NCBI RefSeq assembly: GCF_002128425.1 | Contig: NZ_NESS01000002.1 | Span: forward strand, 372,001 to 436,000 | DNA: 64,000 bases | Direction of reading: 5' to 3' | From: Gottfriedia acidiceleris | GTDB lineage: Bacteria > Bacillota > Bacilli > Bacillales > Bacillaceae_G | Shown: one piece after another, positions 9,361-17,554 of the stretch | How positions within the stretch are numbered: the first letter of the stretch is position 1 | How the letters are laid out: every line of letters begins with the position of its first letter | Notes under the pieces: generated by a model | Databases searched by the model: none | The model's input: only the letters and a program-made list of their open reading frames with translations | Told to the model about the DNA's origin: nothing | Program-made: the position numbers and the translations under genes

Positions 9361-9408
9361 GAAGTTGACCCAAAAGTCGTTTTTCAACGTCCTTTTGAGT
9401 CAACTTCT
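9361..9408. repeat. Long imperfect inverted repeat
   Basis: Arms of about 22 nt (starting GAAGTTGAC and ending GTCAACTTC) with CAAAAG/CTTTTG cores enclose a 4-nt loop. The arms differ at only two or three places. There is no clear T-tract, so a mobile-element end or a structured RNA hairpin is as likely as a terminator. Confidence 0.6.
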
Positions 9409-9818
9409 ATTAATTTAAGGAGTTCAGATAATAATTTTTGATAACTTCTTACTTATTAAATCTAACCTTTGAAGGGCTATTGGCTATTTAAACATCATTA
9501 TCCTGTTCGAGCATACTAATGTTATAACTTTTTTGATTTGAATCTTAGGCAAATGATGAAAAAAGTAAGAAATAAGTCATTATGGCGTTTTTTATAGACA
9601 ATTAAACCGCACTCTAATTGTAAGATATAACAAACAATAGGATGTGCAATTTTTTCATAGCTAAGTTTACTTTGGATTTTCAGTCTTATTTAAATGTGTG
9701 TTCTAAGCAAATAAAGAACCACTTTGAAAGGTTCTTCGGCGAAAAACACTTAAAAGCGATGTTTGAATATGATGGGTATAAATGAGAATAAAAACTTGAT
9801 GTTGAAAAGAGGTATAGT
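9409..9818. other. Non-coding stretch before tgl
   Basis: About 400 bases with no supported reading frame, T/A-rich on both strands. It contains the tgl leader. As tgl homologues are transcribed late in sporulation in the mother cell, a sporulation promoter is expected in the last 60 bases, but no confident match could be assigned by eye. Confidence 0.4.
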
Positions 9819-10652
9819 ATGAATCATTTTTCGGGGATGCCAATTCAACAAAGTGACACGGGGGCGTCTGATAGTGTAATAAGAATGAAAGTTCAACAGA
9901 TGAATGTAAATCCAGCTATTCATGCATATCGATCGATTGATGAGTTTGAAAGTATGTTGCGAAATAACATCATTCTAAGTGCAAGAGCGATGTTTCAAAG
10001 TAGAGTGAGCTTTGCAGTATTTGAAAAATCGCGTTGTAATCCAATGTACTGGCAATTAATGAGAACAGGAGGATTCCTATTAAGGCAAGGTGTAAAACCT
10101 TCTGACGCGATTAATGATATTTACTATAATAGTTCATTATATGCGTTTGAATGTGCAACGGCAATGGTCATTATTTATTACCATGCAGTCCTAAATCTGA
10201 TTGGTGAAAACTTATTTAATCAAATTTTTCAAAGCATTTATTTATACGGATGGCATACTGATTCTGACTTAGGAGTAAATGCCCAGTATTCTGACCGTTT
10301 TTTTCCTGGAGATATCGTATATTTTAAAAATCCAGAATTTAATCCACTAACCCCAGAGTGGAGAGGAGAAAATGCAGTTGTACTAGGAGATGGTACGTTT
10401 TTTGGACATGGAATAGGAATTATGACAGCTGAACAAATGATTTATACCTTAAATAAAATGAGATGGCCAGGAGCATATCGGTCTGCCTACCTGACTAATT
10501 CAGTTACAAGACCGAATTTTAAACATCTGGCAGAATTATCGAATTGGCAAAGAGATCACTCAATTAATAAATATAGAAATATAGTCATCCATCATAATCA
10601 AAGTTCAATTTCATTTGATTTTTATAGATATTTATTAAATTGCCTCACATGA
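9819..10652 (+). CDS. tgl: Spore coat protein-glutamine gamma-glutamyltransferase
   Basis: A 277-residue transglutaminase, slightly longer than B. subtilis Tgl (245 residues) because of N- and C-terminal extensions. It forms epsilon-(gamma-glutamyl)lysine cross-links between coat proteins of the maturing spore. The active-site segment YAFECATAMVIIYY places the nucleophile at Cys112. Downstream family blocks FFPGDIVYFKNPEF, WRGENAVVLGDG and FFGHGIGI are all present. AAGAGGTATAGT lies before ATG. It indicates a spore-forming host. Monocistronic. Confidence 0.95.
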   Translation: MNHFSGMPIQQSDTGASDSVIRMKVQQMNVNPAIHAYRSIDEFESMLRNNIILSARAMFQSRVSFAVFEKSRCNPMYWQLMRTGGFLLRQGVKPSDAINDIYYNSSLYAFECATAMVIIYYHAVLNLIGENLFNQIFQSIYLYGWHTDSDLGVNAQYSDRFFPGDIVYFKNPEFNPLTPEWRGENAVVLGDGTFFGHGIGIMTAEQMIYTLNKMRWPGAYRSAYLTNSVTRPNFKHLAELSNWQRDHSINKYRNIVIHHNQSSISFDFYRYLLNCLT

Positions 10653-10688
10653 TATTCAATAAATTATGCAATTAATTAATCTTAAACA

Positions 10689-10722
10689 AAACCAAGGTCA
10701 TATCTTGGTTTGAGTGTTTTAT
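10689..10722 (+). terminator. Probable tgl terminator
   Basis: AAACCAAG pairs with CTTGGTTT around a 7-nt loop, followed by a T-rich but interrupted tail. Confidence 0.6.
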
Positions 10723-10807
10723 TTGTCTAAAATAGTATTCTATTTATTTTTGTCTAACATTCCTTATGACAATTTATCTATTTAAGTTAAAACTAAACAA
10801 CAACTTG

Positions 10808-10833
10808 ATCGGCTGTATAGTCGATTTTTTTTA
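10808..10833 (+). terminator. Terminator-like hairpin, same type as 8860
   Basis: ATCGGCTGTATAGTCGAT followed by T8. It shares the ACAACAA leader and CGGCT-TATAGTCGA core with the 8860 hairpin. No gene directly precedes it on this strand. Confidence 0.7.
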
Positions 10834-10906
10834 TTAAAATAAATGGCAATATAATTACAAAGGGGCTGATATAATTTGAGTAAAGTAACCATTTAAGGGG
10901 AACAAG

Positions 10907-11308
10907 ATGAAGAAAAAAATTATAGTATTCTTGACTACTATTGTAGTACTTCTAATTCTGGATCAAGAAATAAAACCGTTTGAACGTAAAACTGGCATTA
11001 ATGGAGTTCCAAAAGGAGAACTAATAGTTGAAAAGAAAGCACCAAATCAAAAGTATATATTTCGATTATATGAAACAACTGGTGATGCCACAGTTGGAAT
11101 TGGAAGAGTAGGGGAAGTCGAGAGTACGAAGGATAACATAAGAAAAGTAGTTTACCAAAGTTATCCAAATGAAAAAAATGAAATTAATTGGATTACAAAT
11201 AACAAATTAATGGTTAATGGAAAAACATTAAATGTGAAAAAGGATGTCTTTAACTACAAAAGACATGTATATAATTTTTTCAAAGGCTATTATTCTAAGA
11301 ATAAATAA
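10907..11308 (+). CDS. DUF5412-like exported protein
   Basis: A 133-residue protein with an uncleaved or cleavable N-terminal hydrophobic segment (residues 4-20) after a KKK start. The pattern resembles DUF5412: GVPKGELIVEKKAPNQKY, a central charged part, then INWITNNKLMVNGKTLNV and a basic C-terminus. Function unknown; likely faces the outside of the membrane. AAGGGGAACAAG precedes ATG. Small proteins of this kind are common lineage-specific genes in Bacillus. Confidence 0.6.
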   Translation: MKKKIIVFLTTIVVLLILDQEIKPFERKTGINGVPKGELIVEKKAPNQKYIFRLYETTGDATVGIGRVGEVESTKDNIRKVVYQSYPNEKNEINWITNNKLMVNGKTLNVKKDVFNYKRHVYNFFKGYYSKNK

Positions 11309-11503
11309 TTCACTTTTTAAGCAACTAACGCAAAAATTTTGAGCAAATATTTACGGTCAGTAGGATGAAAAAATGTAGGTAAATTTTATTTTATATTGAT
11401 AAAATTATTAACTGTATTATATATTATTTACATTTAATTTAAACGTAATAATAGTAAAATAGAAAAAATGGCTTTTTGGTATACAGAGAATGGAGGATAT
11501 GGG

Positions 11504-12460
11504 ATGGCGGGAATAAAAGACATAGCCAAAGAAGCTGGAGTTTCCATTTCAACGGTGTCATATGCATTAAATGGTAGCCCAAAAGTAACAGAAGAAACTC
11601 GAAGCAGAATCATGAAAATCGCAAATAGATTAGGGTATGTTCCTAATGCAGCTGCAAGGATGTTAAAGGTTAAAGAAACAAAAATTATTGGGGTATTTTT
11701 AGCTGATTATGGAGGTTATTTTTACGGACCACTATTAAGAGGAATGAGACAAGCTTTAAATGACAAAGGGTATGAATTAATTGCATGTTCTGGTGTGCAA
11801 TCACATCGACTTTTATTAGAAAAAGTAATTGATGGTGGAATCATTTTAGATCAGGCTTTTTCAGATGAAGAACTTTTAGATTATGCTGAAAAAAATTATA
11901 AAATTGTAGTGATGGATAGAGAATTACAGCACAACAATATTAAAGGAGTTTTATTAGATAATAATGGCGGAGCTAAATTAGCTATTAAAGAACTTCTTAA
12001 AAATGATGTAAAAAAAGTATATGTTGTAACAGGGCCAGAAGGATCATACGATTCAAGTAAACGTATAGATGGTGTTAGAGAAGAATTAGCAAATTATCCT
12101 GAAATTGAGTTAATTGAAATTGGCGGAAATTTCATGAAAGATTCAGGAGAATTAGCAGCAAAACAAATCTTTTCAAACTATAACGAACCAACTGCAATTT
12201 TCTGTTTAAATGATGAAATGGCAATTGGAATCTATAACTATTTACAAGATACAGATTACAAAGTTGGTAAAGATGTTTTTATTGTAGGTTTTGATAATAT
12301 TGAATTATCACAATATGTTTCACCAAGATTAAGTACAATATCTTATTCTACATTTGATTGGGGTTCATTAGCGGCTAAAAATTTATTGAAACTCATATCT
12401 AACGAAGTTGTTGAGAATAAGAAAATTGAAGTTTCATTAACTGTTGGTGGTTCTTCTTAA
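11504..12460 (+). CDS. LacI-family transcriptional regulator
   Basis: About 318 residues. The N-terminal helix-turn-helix is classic (IKDIAKEAGVSISTVSYALN, then NGSPKVTEETRSRI) with the hinge helix ending in PNAAARML. Residues about 60-315 form a periplasmic-binding-protein-like sensor domain (IIGVFLADYGG, DGGIILD, VFIVGFDNIELSQYVSPRLSTIS). The start is set at the ATG 7 nt after TGGAGG; an upstream ATG (11468) has no ribosome site. No neighbouring catabolic gene shows its target; it lies upstream of the pyroglutamate operon but a strong terminator separates them. Confidence 0.9.
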   Translation: MAGIKDIAKEAGVSISTVSYALNGSPKVTEETRSRIMKIANRLGYVPNAAARMLKVKETKIIGVFLADYGGYFYGPLLRGMRQALNDKGYELIACSGVQSHRLLLEKVIDGGIILDQAFSDEELLDYAEKNYKIVVMDRELQHNNIKGVLLDNNGGAKLAIKELLKNDVKKVYVVTGPEGSYDSSKRIDGVREELANYPEIELIEIGGNFMKDSGELAAKQIFSNYNEPTAIFCLNDEMAIGIYNYLQDTDYKVGKDVFIVGFDNIELSQYVSPRLSTISYSTFDWGSLAAKNLLKLISNEVVENKKIEVSLTVGGSS

Positions 12461-12497
12461 GAAGGAAATTATATCAGAAACTTAATTTTTTCTTAAA

Positions 12498-12543
12498 GAG
12501 ACTTAAATTTCTCTTAAAAAGAGAGGTTTAAGTTTCTTTTTTT
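12498..12543 (+). terminator. Strong terminator after the LacI-type gene
   Basis: GAGACTTAAATTTCTCTT and AAGAGAGGTTTAAGTTTC form an 18-bp stem with few mismatches, followed by T7. Confidence 0.85.
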
Positions 12544-12735
12544 ATGACTAATACTTAAAATTTCACATACCGTAATAGGATGACTTAAATGAAAAAAACA
12601 GTTTTTATAGTCAAAATTGAACAGACGACCAGATTTAAAAAGAACATACTTTGGAATTCAACCTTACTAATATGACAGGAAAATAAACTGACTTTGTCGA
12701 AATATTGAACTATATAAATTCTACCAAAGGACTGA

Positions 12736-13353
12736 TTGCTTTTGAACACATTATTGTTAACAGGTTTTGAACCTTTTCTGAACTTTTCAATTAATCCTAC
12801 AGAAGAAATTGTGAAAGAGCTAAATAATCAAGAGGTTGGAGGGTTTCACATTATCGGGTCAGTTTTACCTGTTGATTTCAGTAAAGCAGGTAATGAATTA
12901 ATAAAATTGTTTCATACACATAACCCATCGGCGGTTATCTCATTAGGATTAGCAGGTGGTAGATTTAAAATATCACCAGAACGGATCGCCATAAATTGCA
13001 ATGATGGTGCAGCGGACAATAAAGGGAAAAAATATGCTGGGGCAAAAATTGATCCAGAAGGCCCTGATGGACTATTTTCAACGCTTCCAATTCAGAAAAT
13101 TGTTAATGAATTAAACAATCACAAATTTCCAGCTGAAATATCCAATTCTGCAGGTACTTATTTGTGTAATAACGTTATGTATCAAATGCTTAATGAATTA
13201 AAAAAAACTAACAAGCAAATTCCGAGTGGCTTTATTCATATTCCAGCTTCACATGAAATGGCCGTAATTGATCAGAAGTTGCCAAGTTGGTCGCAAACTG
13301 ATTTGACGGATGCTATAAAGCTTGCAATTGAAGTGATTAGTCTAAATGACTAG
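12736..13353 (+). CDS. pcp: Pyroglutamyl-peptidase I
   Basis: A 205-residue cysteine peptidase (family C15) that removes N-terminal pyroglutamate from peptides. The opening LLLTGFEPFLNFSINPTEE is diagnostic. The catalytic triad is visible: Glu82 in SPERIA, Cys144 in GTYLCNNVMYQ and His168 in HIPASHEM. TTG at 12736 or the in-frame TTG at 12742 can serve as start after AAAGG. Its last 8 bases overlap pxpB, so it is translationally coupled to the 5-oxoprolinase genes. Together they release and open pyroglutamate. Confidence 0.93.
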   Translation: MLLNTLLLTGFEPFLNFSINPTEEIVKELNNQEVGGFHIIGSVLPVDFSKAGNELIKLFHTHNPSAVISLGLAGGRFKISPERIAINCNDGAADNKGKKYAGAKIDPEGPDGLFSTLPIQKIVNELNNHKFPAEISNSAGTYLCNNVMYQMLNELKKTNKQIPSGFIHIPASHEMAVIDQKLPSWSQTDLTDAIKLAIEVISLND

Positions 13354-14089
13354 CACCAAATTAGATATTTTTCCGTTAGGTTGCTCTGGCTTAGTATGTT
13401 ATTTAGGTGATTCAATTTCAATGGAAACAAATAGTCTACTGCATGCTTTTTCAGAATATCTAAAAACTGAATTAATGACGAAATTAACAGCAGTCGTACC
13501 ATGTTATCATTCCATTACGATTTTTTATGATTCAATTAACTTTTCATACGCGGAAATAAACCAAGAAATAAATTCGCATTTTAATCGTTTTAATCGTTCA
13601 AAAATTAACAGAGAGAATACAATTTATGAAATTCCTATTTGTTTTAATTCCACTTTTGGGACAGAACTTCAAAAAGTAGCAGAGCATAATAAACTAAAAA
13701 CTGAAGAGGTAGTGCGACTTTATCTAGAAAAAATGTATCCCATTTATATGATTGGTTTTATACCTGGGTTTCCGTATCTTGGCGGGTTAAATCCTAAACT
13801 ATCAACTCCAAGACTAATCAAGCCAAAAACAGTTTTAAAGGGTTCGATTGGGATTGCTGGAAATCAAACAGGGATCTATCCATTTGAATCTCCAGGTGGC
13901 TGGAATATTATTGGACGTACTCCAATTTCAATATTTTCAACGAAATATAATGGCACAGAAAACTTTAAACCTGGAGATTTAGTGAAATTTTTTGAGATTA
14001 ATATCGAAACATTTAATCAAATTGAACAGCTAGTGAAAGAGGGTAACTATTTAATTAAAAAGGAAGTGCGTTTTATTGATACAAATTGA
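13346..14089 (+). CDS. pxpB: 5-oxoprolinase subunit PxpB (KipI family)
   Basis: A 247-residue subunit of the ATP-dependent 5-oxoprolinase complex PxpABC, which converts 5-oxo-L-proline to L-glutamate in the cytosol. The KipI-family core is seen: IGFIPGFPYLGGL, then PRLIKPKTVLKGSIGIAG and YPFESPGGWNIIGRTP. In B. subtilis the homologue KipI also inhibits the sporulation kinase KinA, so a regulatory side role is possible but not shown. It overlaps pcp upstream and pxpA downstream (14 nt), so the operon is tightly packed. Confidence 0.93.
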   Translation: MTSTKLDIFPLGCSGLVCYLGDSISMETNSLLHAFSEYLKTELMTKLTAVVPCYHSITIFYDSINFSYAEINQEINSHFNRFNRSKINRENTIYEIPICFNSTFGTELQKVAEHNKLKTEEVVRLYLEKMYPIYMIGFIPGFPYLGGLNPKLSTPRLIKPKTVLKGSIGIAGNQTGIYPFESPGGWNIIGRTPISIFSTKYNGTENFKPGDLVKFFEINIETFNQIEQLVKEGNYLIKKEVRFIDTN

Positions 14090-14834
14090 TTTAAACTGTG
14101 ATTTAGGTGAAAGTTTTGGAAATTACAAAATAAATGATGAGCAAATTATGCCACATATTACTTCAGCCAATATTGCTTGCGGATTTCATGCAGGAGATCC
14201 GTTTGTAATTTATGAAACAGTAAAATTAGCTAAGCAGTATAATTTATCAATTGGTGCGCATCCAAGTTTTCCAGATTTACTTGGTTTTGGTAGAAGAGAA
14301 ATGAATTTTAGTGAAGAAGAAATATACAAATTAGTCCTCTATCAAATTGGAGCACTTTATTCGGTTTGCAAAGTAAATCGAGTTGAACTTCGTCATTTAA
14401 AACCTCATGGTGCACTTTATAATATGGCAGCTACTAATTTGAAGCTCGCTTTAGCGATTACAAAAGCAATGAAAGACTTCGATTCTTCACTAACCTTATA
14501 TGGACTAGCAAATAGTAAATTAATAGAAGCAGCGATTGAGATGAATATTCCTTTTTCTTCAGAAGTATTTGCAGATCGAGCATATGGTGATGATGGTTTA
14601 TTAGTACCTCGTAATCAATTAAACTCGGTTCATCACAATACAAAAGATGCCATTAATCAGGCACTTCAAATTGTAACAACCAAAACCGTATCGACAATTT
14701 CCGGTAAAGATATTCCAATTCAAGCTGATACCATTTGTATACATAGTGATTCTGATATTTCAATTAAATTAGCGATGGAATTACGTAAGGTATTTAGTGA
14801 AAATAATATTCTTGTTAAGTCTATAGGAGCGTAA
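14076..14834 (+). CDS. pxpA: 5-oxoprolinase subunit PxpA (LamB/YcsF family)
   Basis: A 252-residue LamB/YcsF-family protein, the ring-opening subunit of 5-oxoprolinase. The N-terminal signature DLNCDLGESFGNYKINDEQ and the following ANIACGFHAGDP are typical. Further blocks include GAHPSFPDLLGFGRREM, RHLKPHGALYN and EVFADRAYGDDGLLVPR. The start is TTG, 10 nt after AAGGAAG and inside the end of pxpB. Coupled in the order pcp-pxpB-pxpA-pxpC. Confidence 0.95.
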   Translation: MIQIDLNCDLGESFGNYKINDEQIMPHITSANIACGFHAGDPFVIYETVKLAKQYNLSIGAHPSFPDLLGFGRREMNFSEEEIYKLVLYQIGALYSVCKVNRVELRHLKPHGALYNMAATNLKLALAITKAMKDFDSSLTLYGLANSKLIEAAIEMNIPFSSEVFADRAYGDDGLLVPRNQLNSVHHNTKDAINQALQIVTTKTVSTISGKDIPIQADTICIHSDSDISIKLAMELRKVFSENNILVKSIGA

Positions 14835-14838
14835 TACT

Positions 14839-15783
14839 TTGAAAGAGTTTTTTGAAGTTTTACAAAGAGGTGTATCTATTTCAATTCAAGATAATGGTAG
14901 GAATGGATTTAGACATTTAGGGATCCCCGTATCTGGTGCTATGGACAAATTAGCTTATCAAATTGGAAATCTATTGATGGGAAATAAATTAAACGCGGCT
15001 AGTATCGAAATTGCGATTGGTGGTACTGTCCTAAAAGCATTAAATCATTTTTCAATCGTCATTACAGGTGGAAATTTGAAACCTACAATTAACGGCAAAT
15101 CTGTTGAGATGAATAAAATAATTGACATAGCAAAAGGAGAGATTTTGACTTTTAACGGGGGAGACACTGGTGTTTACTCATATATATCAGTACCCGGCGG
15201 AGTTAAAAGTGAAACTCATTTCGAAAGTCAGTCATCGTATGAACCTGCTTCTCTTGGATTAGTTCCTAAAAAAGGTACAATAATTTATGGTTCCAGCACT
15301 ACTTATAAACTAGTGAAAAATGGACTAAAACATGAGTATATTCCAATCTATCCAAAGCATAATTTGGTTCATTTTATAAAAAGTAGTCATTTTGAGAAAA
15401 TACCTCACCAGATAAAATCACAAATTTTATCTGAACCTCTTACGATTGGTACGTTTAATAGAATGGGAATGTATTTAAGTTCAAAAAATGCTAATTTAGA
15501 ACCGTTTGATTCAAATATTCTATCAGAAGGTACTACTTTTGGAACGATTCAAATACTACCAACTGGCCAACCAATTATCTTACTAGCAGATTCTCAAACT
15601 ACAGGCGGATATGCAACAATAGGTACAATAATTTATTCAGACCTTTGGAAACTTGTACAATTGCAACAAGGAAATACAGTTCAATTAATACCAGTAGATG
15701 TAGATGAGGCGAGACTTTTAAATAAAAAGCTTCATTTATTTTTGAATTATTTACAAATTGAATGTAGAAATAGGGAGAGATAA
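14839..15783 (+). CDS. pxpC: 5-oxoprolinase subunit PxpC (KipA family)
   Basis: A 314-residue KipA-type (AHS2 domain) subunit of the 5-oxoprolinase complex. Family features: ISIQDNGRNGFRHLGIPVSG, GAMDKLAYQIGN and, near the C-terminus, GTTFGTIQILPTGQPIILLA then ADSQTTGGYATIG. TTG start 9 nt after TAGGAG, 4 nt beyond pxpA. It has the usual family length. The ankyrin-repeat gene follows after 2 nt, so it belongs to the same transcript. Confidence 0.94.
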   Translation: MKEFFEVLQRGVSISIQDNGRNGFRHLGIPVSGAMDKLAYQIGNLLMGNKLNAASIEIAIGGTVLKALNHFSIVITGGNLKPTINGKSVEMNKIIDIAKGEILTFNGGDTGVYSYISVPGGVKSETHFESQSSYEPASLGLVPKKGTIIYGSSTTYKLVKNGLKHEYIPIYPKHNLVHFIKSSHFEKIPHQIKSQILSEPLTIGTFNRMGMYLSSKNANLEPFDSNILSEGTTFGTIQILPTGQPIILLADSQTTGGYATIGTIIYSDLWKLVQLQQGNTVQLIPVDVDEARLLNKKLHLFLNYLQIECRNRER

Positions 15784-15785
15784 CT

Positions 15786-16289
15786 ATGGGAAATTTACTT
15801 GCAAAATTATTTGATGCTACCCAAAAAGGTGAAAACGAAATTGTAATTGAAATAATAAGTAACCAGCCAAATTTGATTCATGAAGAAAATGAGCATGGGT
15901 TAACATTACTTGGAATCGCAGCACATTACGGTCAATATGAAGTTGTAAAAACTTTAGTAAATAATGGTGTTCAGATCAATGCACTTTCTCATTCAAAGCT
16001 TTCATTCATTCCACAAAACACTGCCCTACATGCAGCAATTGCAGGTGAAAAATCAATAGAAGTGATTGATTTTCTTTTAACAAATGGAGCAGATCCTAAT
16101 ATTAGCGACAGTGAAGGTCACACTCCATTACATATCGCAGCATTTGAAGGAAATACGTCTATAGCTGAACGTTTGTTAAAAAATGGTGCTGAAATTAAAT
16201 CGAACAAGTCTGGTAAAACCCCAATAGAAATTGCTGAAGAACGTGGTAATTCAGAGTTTATTAAATTAATAAGAGAAGTGACTTTATAA
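15786..16289 (+). CDS. Ankyrin-repeat protein
   Basis: A 167-residue cytosolic protein made almost wholly of ankyrin repeats. About four units are visible, with the motifs HGLTLLGIAAHYGQYEVVKT, NTALHAAIAGEKS, GHTPLHIAAFEGNTSIAERL and GKTPIEIAEERGNSEFIKLI. Ankyrin repeats are protein-binding scaffolds; the partner is unknown. AGGGAGAG immediately precedes ATG, and only 2 nt separate it from pxpC, so it is cotranscribed with the 5-oxoprolinase genes. Whether it has a role in that pathway is unclear. A terminator follows. Confidence 0.9.
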   Translation: MGNLLAKLFDATQKGENEIVIEIISNQPNLIHEENEHGLTLLGIAAHYGQYEVVKTLVNNGVQINALSHSKLSFIPQNTALHAAIAGEKSIEVIDFLLTNGADPNISDSEGHTPLHIAAFEGNTSIAERLLKNGAEIKSNKSGKTPIEIAEERGNSEFIKLIREVTL

Positions 16290-16298
16290 GACATTCGT

Positions 16299-16334
16299 AG
16301 TGTTGTGATGACTGTTATGTCACAACACTTTTTG
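16299..16334 (+). terminator. Terminator ending the pcp-pxp operon
   Basis: AGTGTTGTGA pairs with TCACAACACT, followed by TTTTTG. Confidence 0.85.
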
Positions 16335-16372
16335 TTATGATAAAGGAAAGACTAGTAAAAGAGGAATATGTA

Positions 16373-17089
16373 TTGAGAATTAATGTTTATATTAGCGCAT
16401 CAGGGTATTGTTCTAGAAGAGCGGCAGAGCGACTAGTAGCTTCGGGACAGGTTAAAATTAACGGGCTACCTGCTGAGAAAAACAGCATAGTCGAAGAAAA
16501 TGATCTTGTACTAGTAAATGATGAAGTTATTTACTTAACGAGTGAAAAAGACTATATTATTCTAAATAAACCAGTAGGAATTACTTGTACAGGATTACAA
16601 ACTGTTGAAGGAAATATAATTGATTTTGTAAGCTTTCCAAGGAGAGTTTTTCCAATAGGTAGATTAGATAAAGATTCTGAAGGATTAATTATCCTTACAA
16701 ACGACGGGCCTATTGCACATAAAATTTTACATAGCGAACATGGACATGAAAAGGAGTATATTGTCACAGTCGATCATTCAATTGATGAAGATTTTATTAA
16801 TGGCATGACAAATGGCGTTCTTATAGGAAATGTTTTAACTAAAAAATGTAAAGTAGAAAAAATAGATGATTACACATTTCGAATTATTTTAACGCAAGGG
16901 TTAAATCGTCAAATACGAAAAATGGCAAAAAGTTTTGGATTTAAAGTGACTAATTTAAAGAGAATTAGAATTATGAATATCCATTTGGAAAATCTAGAAT
17001 TAGGTAAATGGAGAAAATTAACGGATATCGAATTATTTAATTTAAAAGAACAATTGAAAGAGGAAGAATCAAATGAAAATTTTAATTGA
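16373..17089 (+). CDS. RNA pseudouridine synthase, RluF/RsuA type
   Basis: About 238 residues. An N-terminal S4 RNA-binding domain (RINVYISASGYCSRRAAERL) is followed by the RsuA/RluB/E/F catalytic domain with GRLDKDSEGLIILTNDG, which carries the catalytic Asp. QGLNRQIRKMAKSFGF near the end is the KOW-like motif III. The S4 plus catalytic order is closest to RluF (23S rRNA) enzymes. TTG 16373 after GAGGAATATG gives the family N-terminus; an ATG at 16337 would add 12 residues without a proper ribosome site. It overlaps the next gene by 17 nt. Confidence 0.9.
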   Translation: MRINVYISASGYCSRRAAERLVASGQVKINGLPAEKNSIVEENDLVLVNDEVIYLTSEKDYIILNKPVGITCTGLQTVEGNIIDFVSFPRRVFPIGRLDKDSEGLIILTNDGPIAHKILHSEHGHEKEYIVTVDHSIDEDFINGMTNGVLIGNVLTKKCKVEKIDDYTFRIILTQGLNRQIRKMAKSFGFKVTNLKRIRIMNIHLENLELGKWRKLTDIELFNLKEQLKEEESNENFN

Positions 17090-17513
17090 TGCAGATGGCT
17101 GTCCAGTAGTTTCAGAAACAATTAAAATTGCAGCAGAATTTAAGATAAACGTTCTTTTATTATGTGATACTGCTCATATTATGCAAAGAGATGGCGCGGA
17201 AACGATTGTTGTTTCACAAGGTGCAGATGCAGTTGATTTTGCATTAGTGAATCGAGTTGAAATTGGAGATCTCGTAATTACTCAAGATTATGGTCTTGCT
17301 GCAATGGTTTTATCAAAGCAAGCATATGTATTAAATCAAAACGGCTTTCAATATACAAATGAAAATATTGATTCACTTTTACATACTCGATATGTTTCAA
17401 AAAAGATTCGAAATGCAGGTGGGCGAGTGAAGGGACCAAAAAAACGTCAGAAGCTTGATAATACAAATTTCGAAAACGGCTTAAGAAAATTACTTACTTC
17501 AATTTCTTTATAG
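17073..17513 (+). CDS. YaiI/YqxD family (DUF188) protein
   Basis: A 146-residue member of the UPF0178/DUF188 family, a PIN-like putative nuclease fold. The invariant N-terminus KILIDADGCPV is present, then DTAHIMQR, VSQGADAVDF, VITQDYGLAAM and the C-terminal RNAGGRVKGPKKR. Its substrate is not known. It begins inside the pseudouridine synthase gene (17-nt overlap) with AGAGGAAGAA as ribosome site, so the two are translationally coupled. Confidence 0.92.
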   Translation: MKILIDADGCPVVSETIKIAAEFKINVLLLCDTAHIMQRDGAETIVVSQGADAVDFALVNRVEIGDLVITQDYGLAAMVLSKQAYVLNQNGFQYTNENIDSLLHTRYVSKKIRNAGGRVKGPKKRQKLDNTNFENGLRKLLTSISL

Positions 17514-17554
17514 TAAAATAGAGTTGTACAAATAAAATAAAAAAGGAGGATTGT

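Noticed and set aside
12589-12675. Short plus-strand ORF before pcp
   Set aside because: 28 codons with a weak ribosome site and no hydrophobic helix or motif; not distinguishable from chance.
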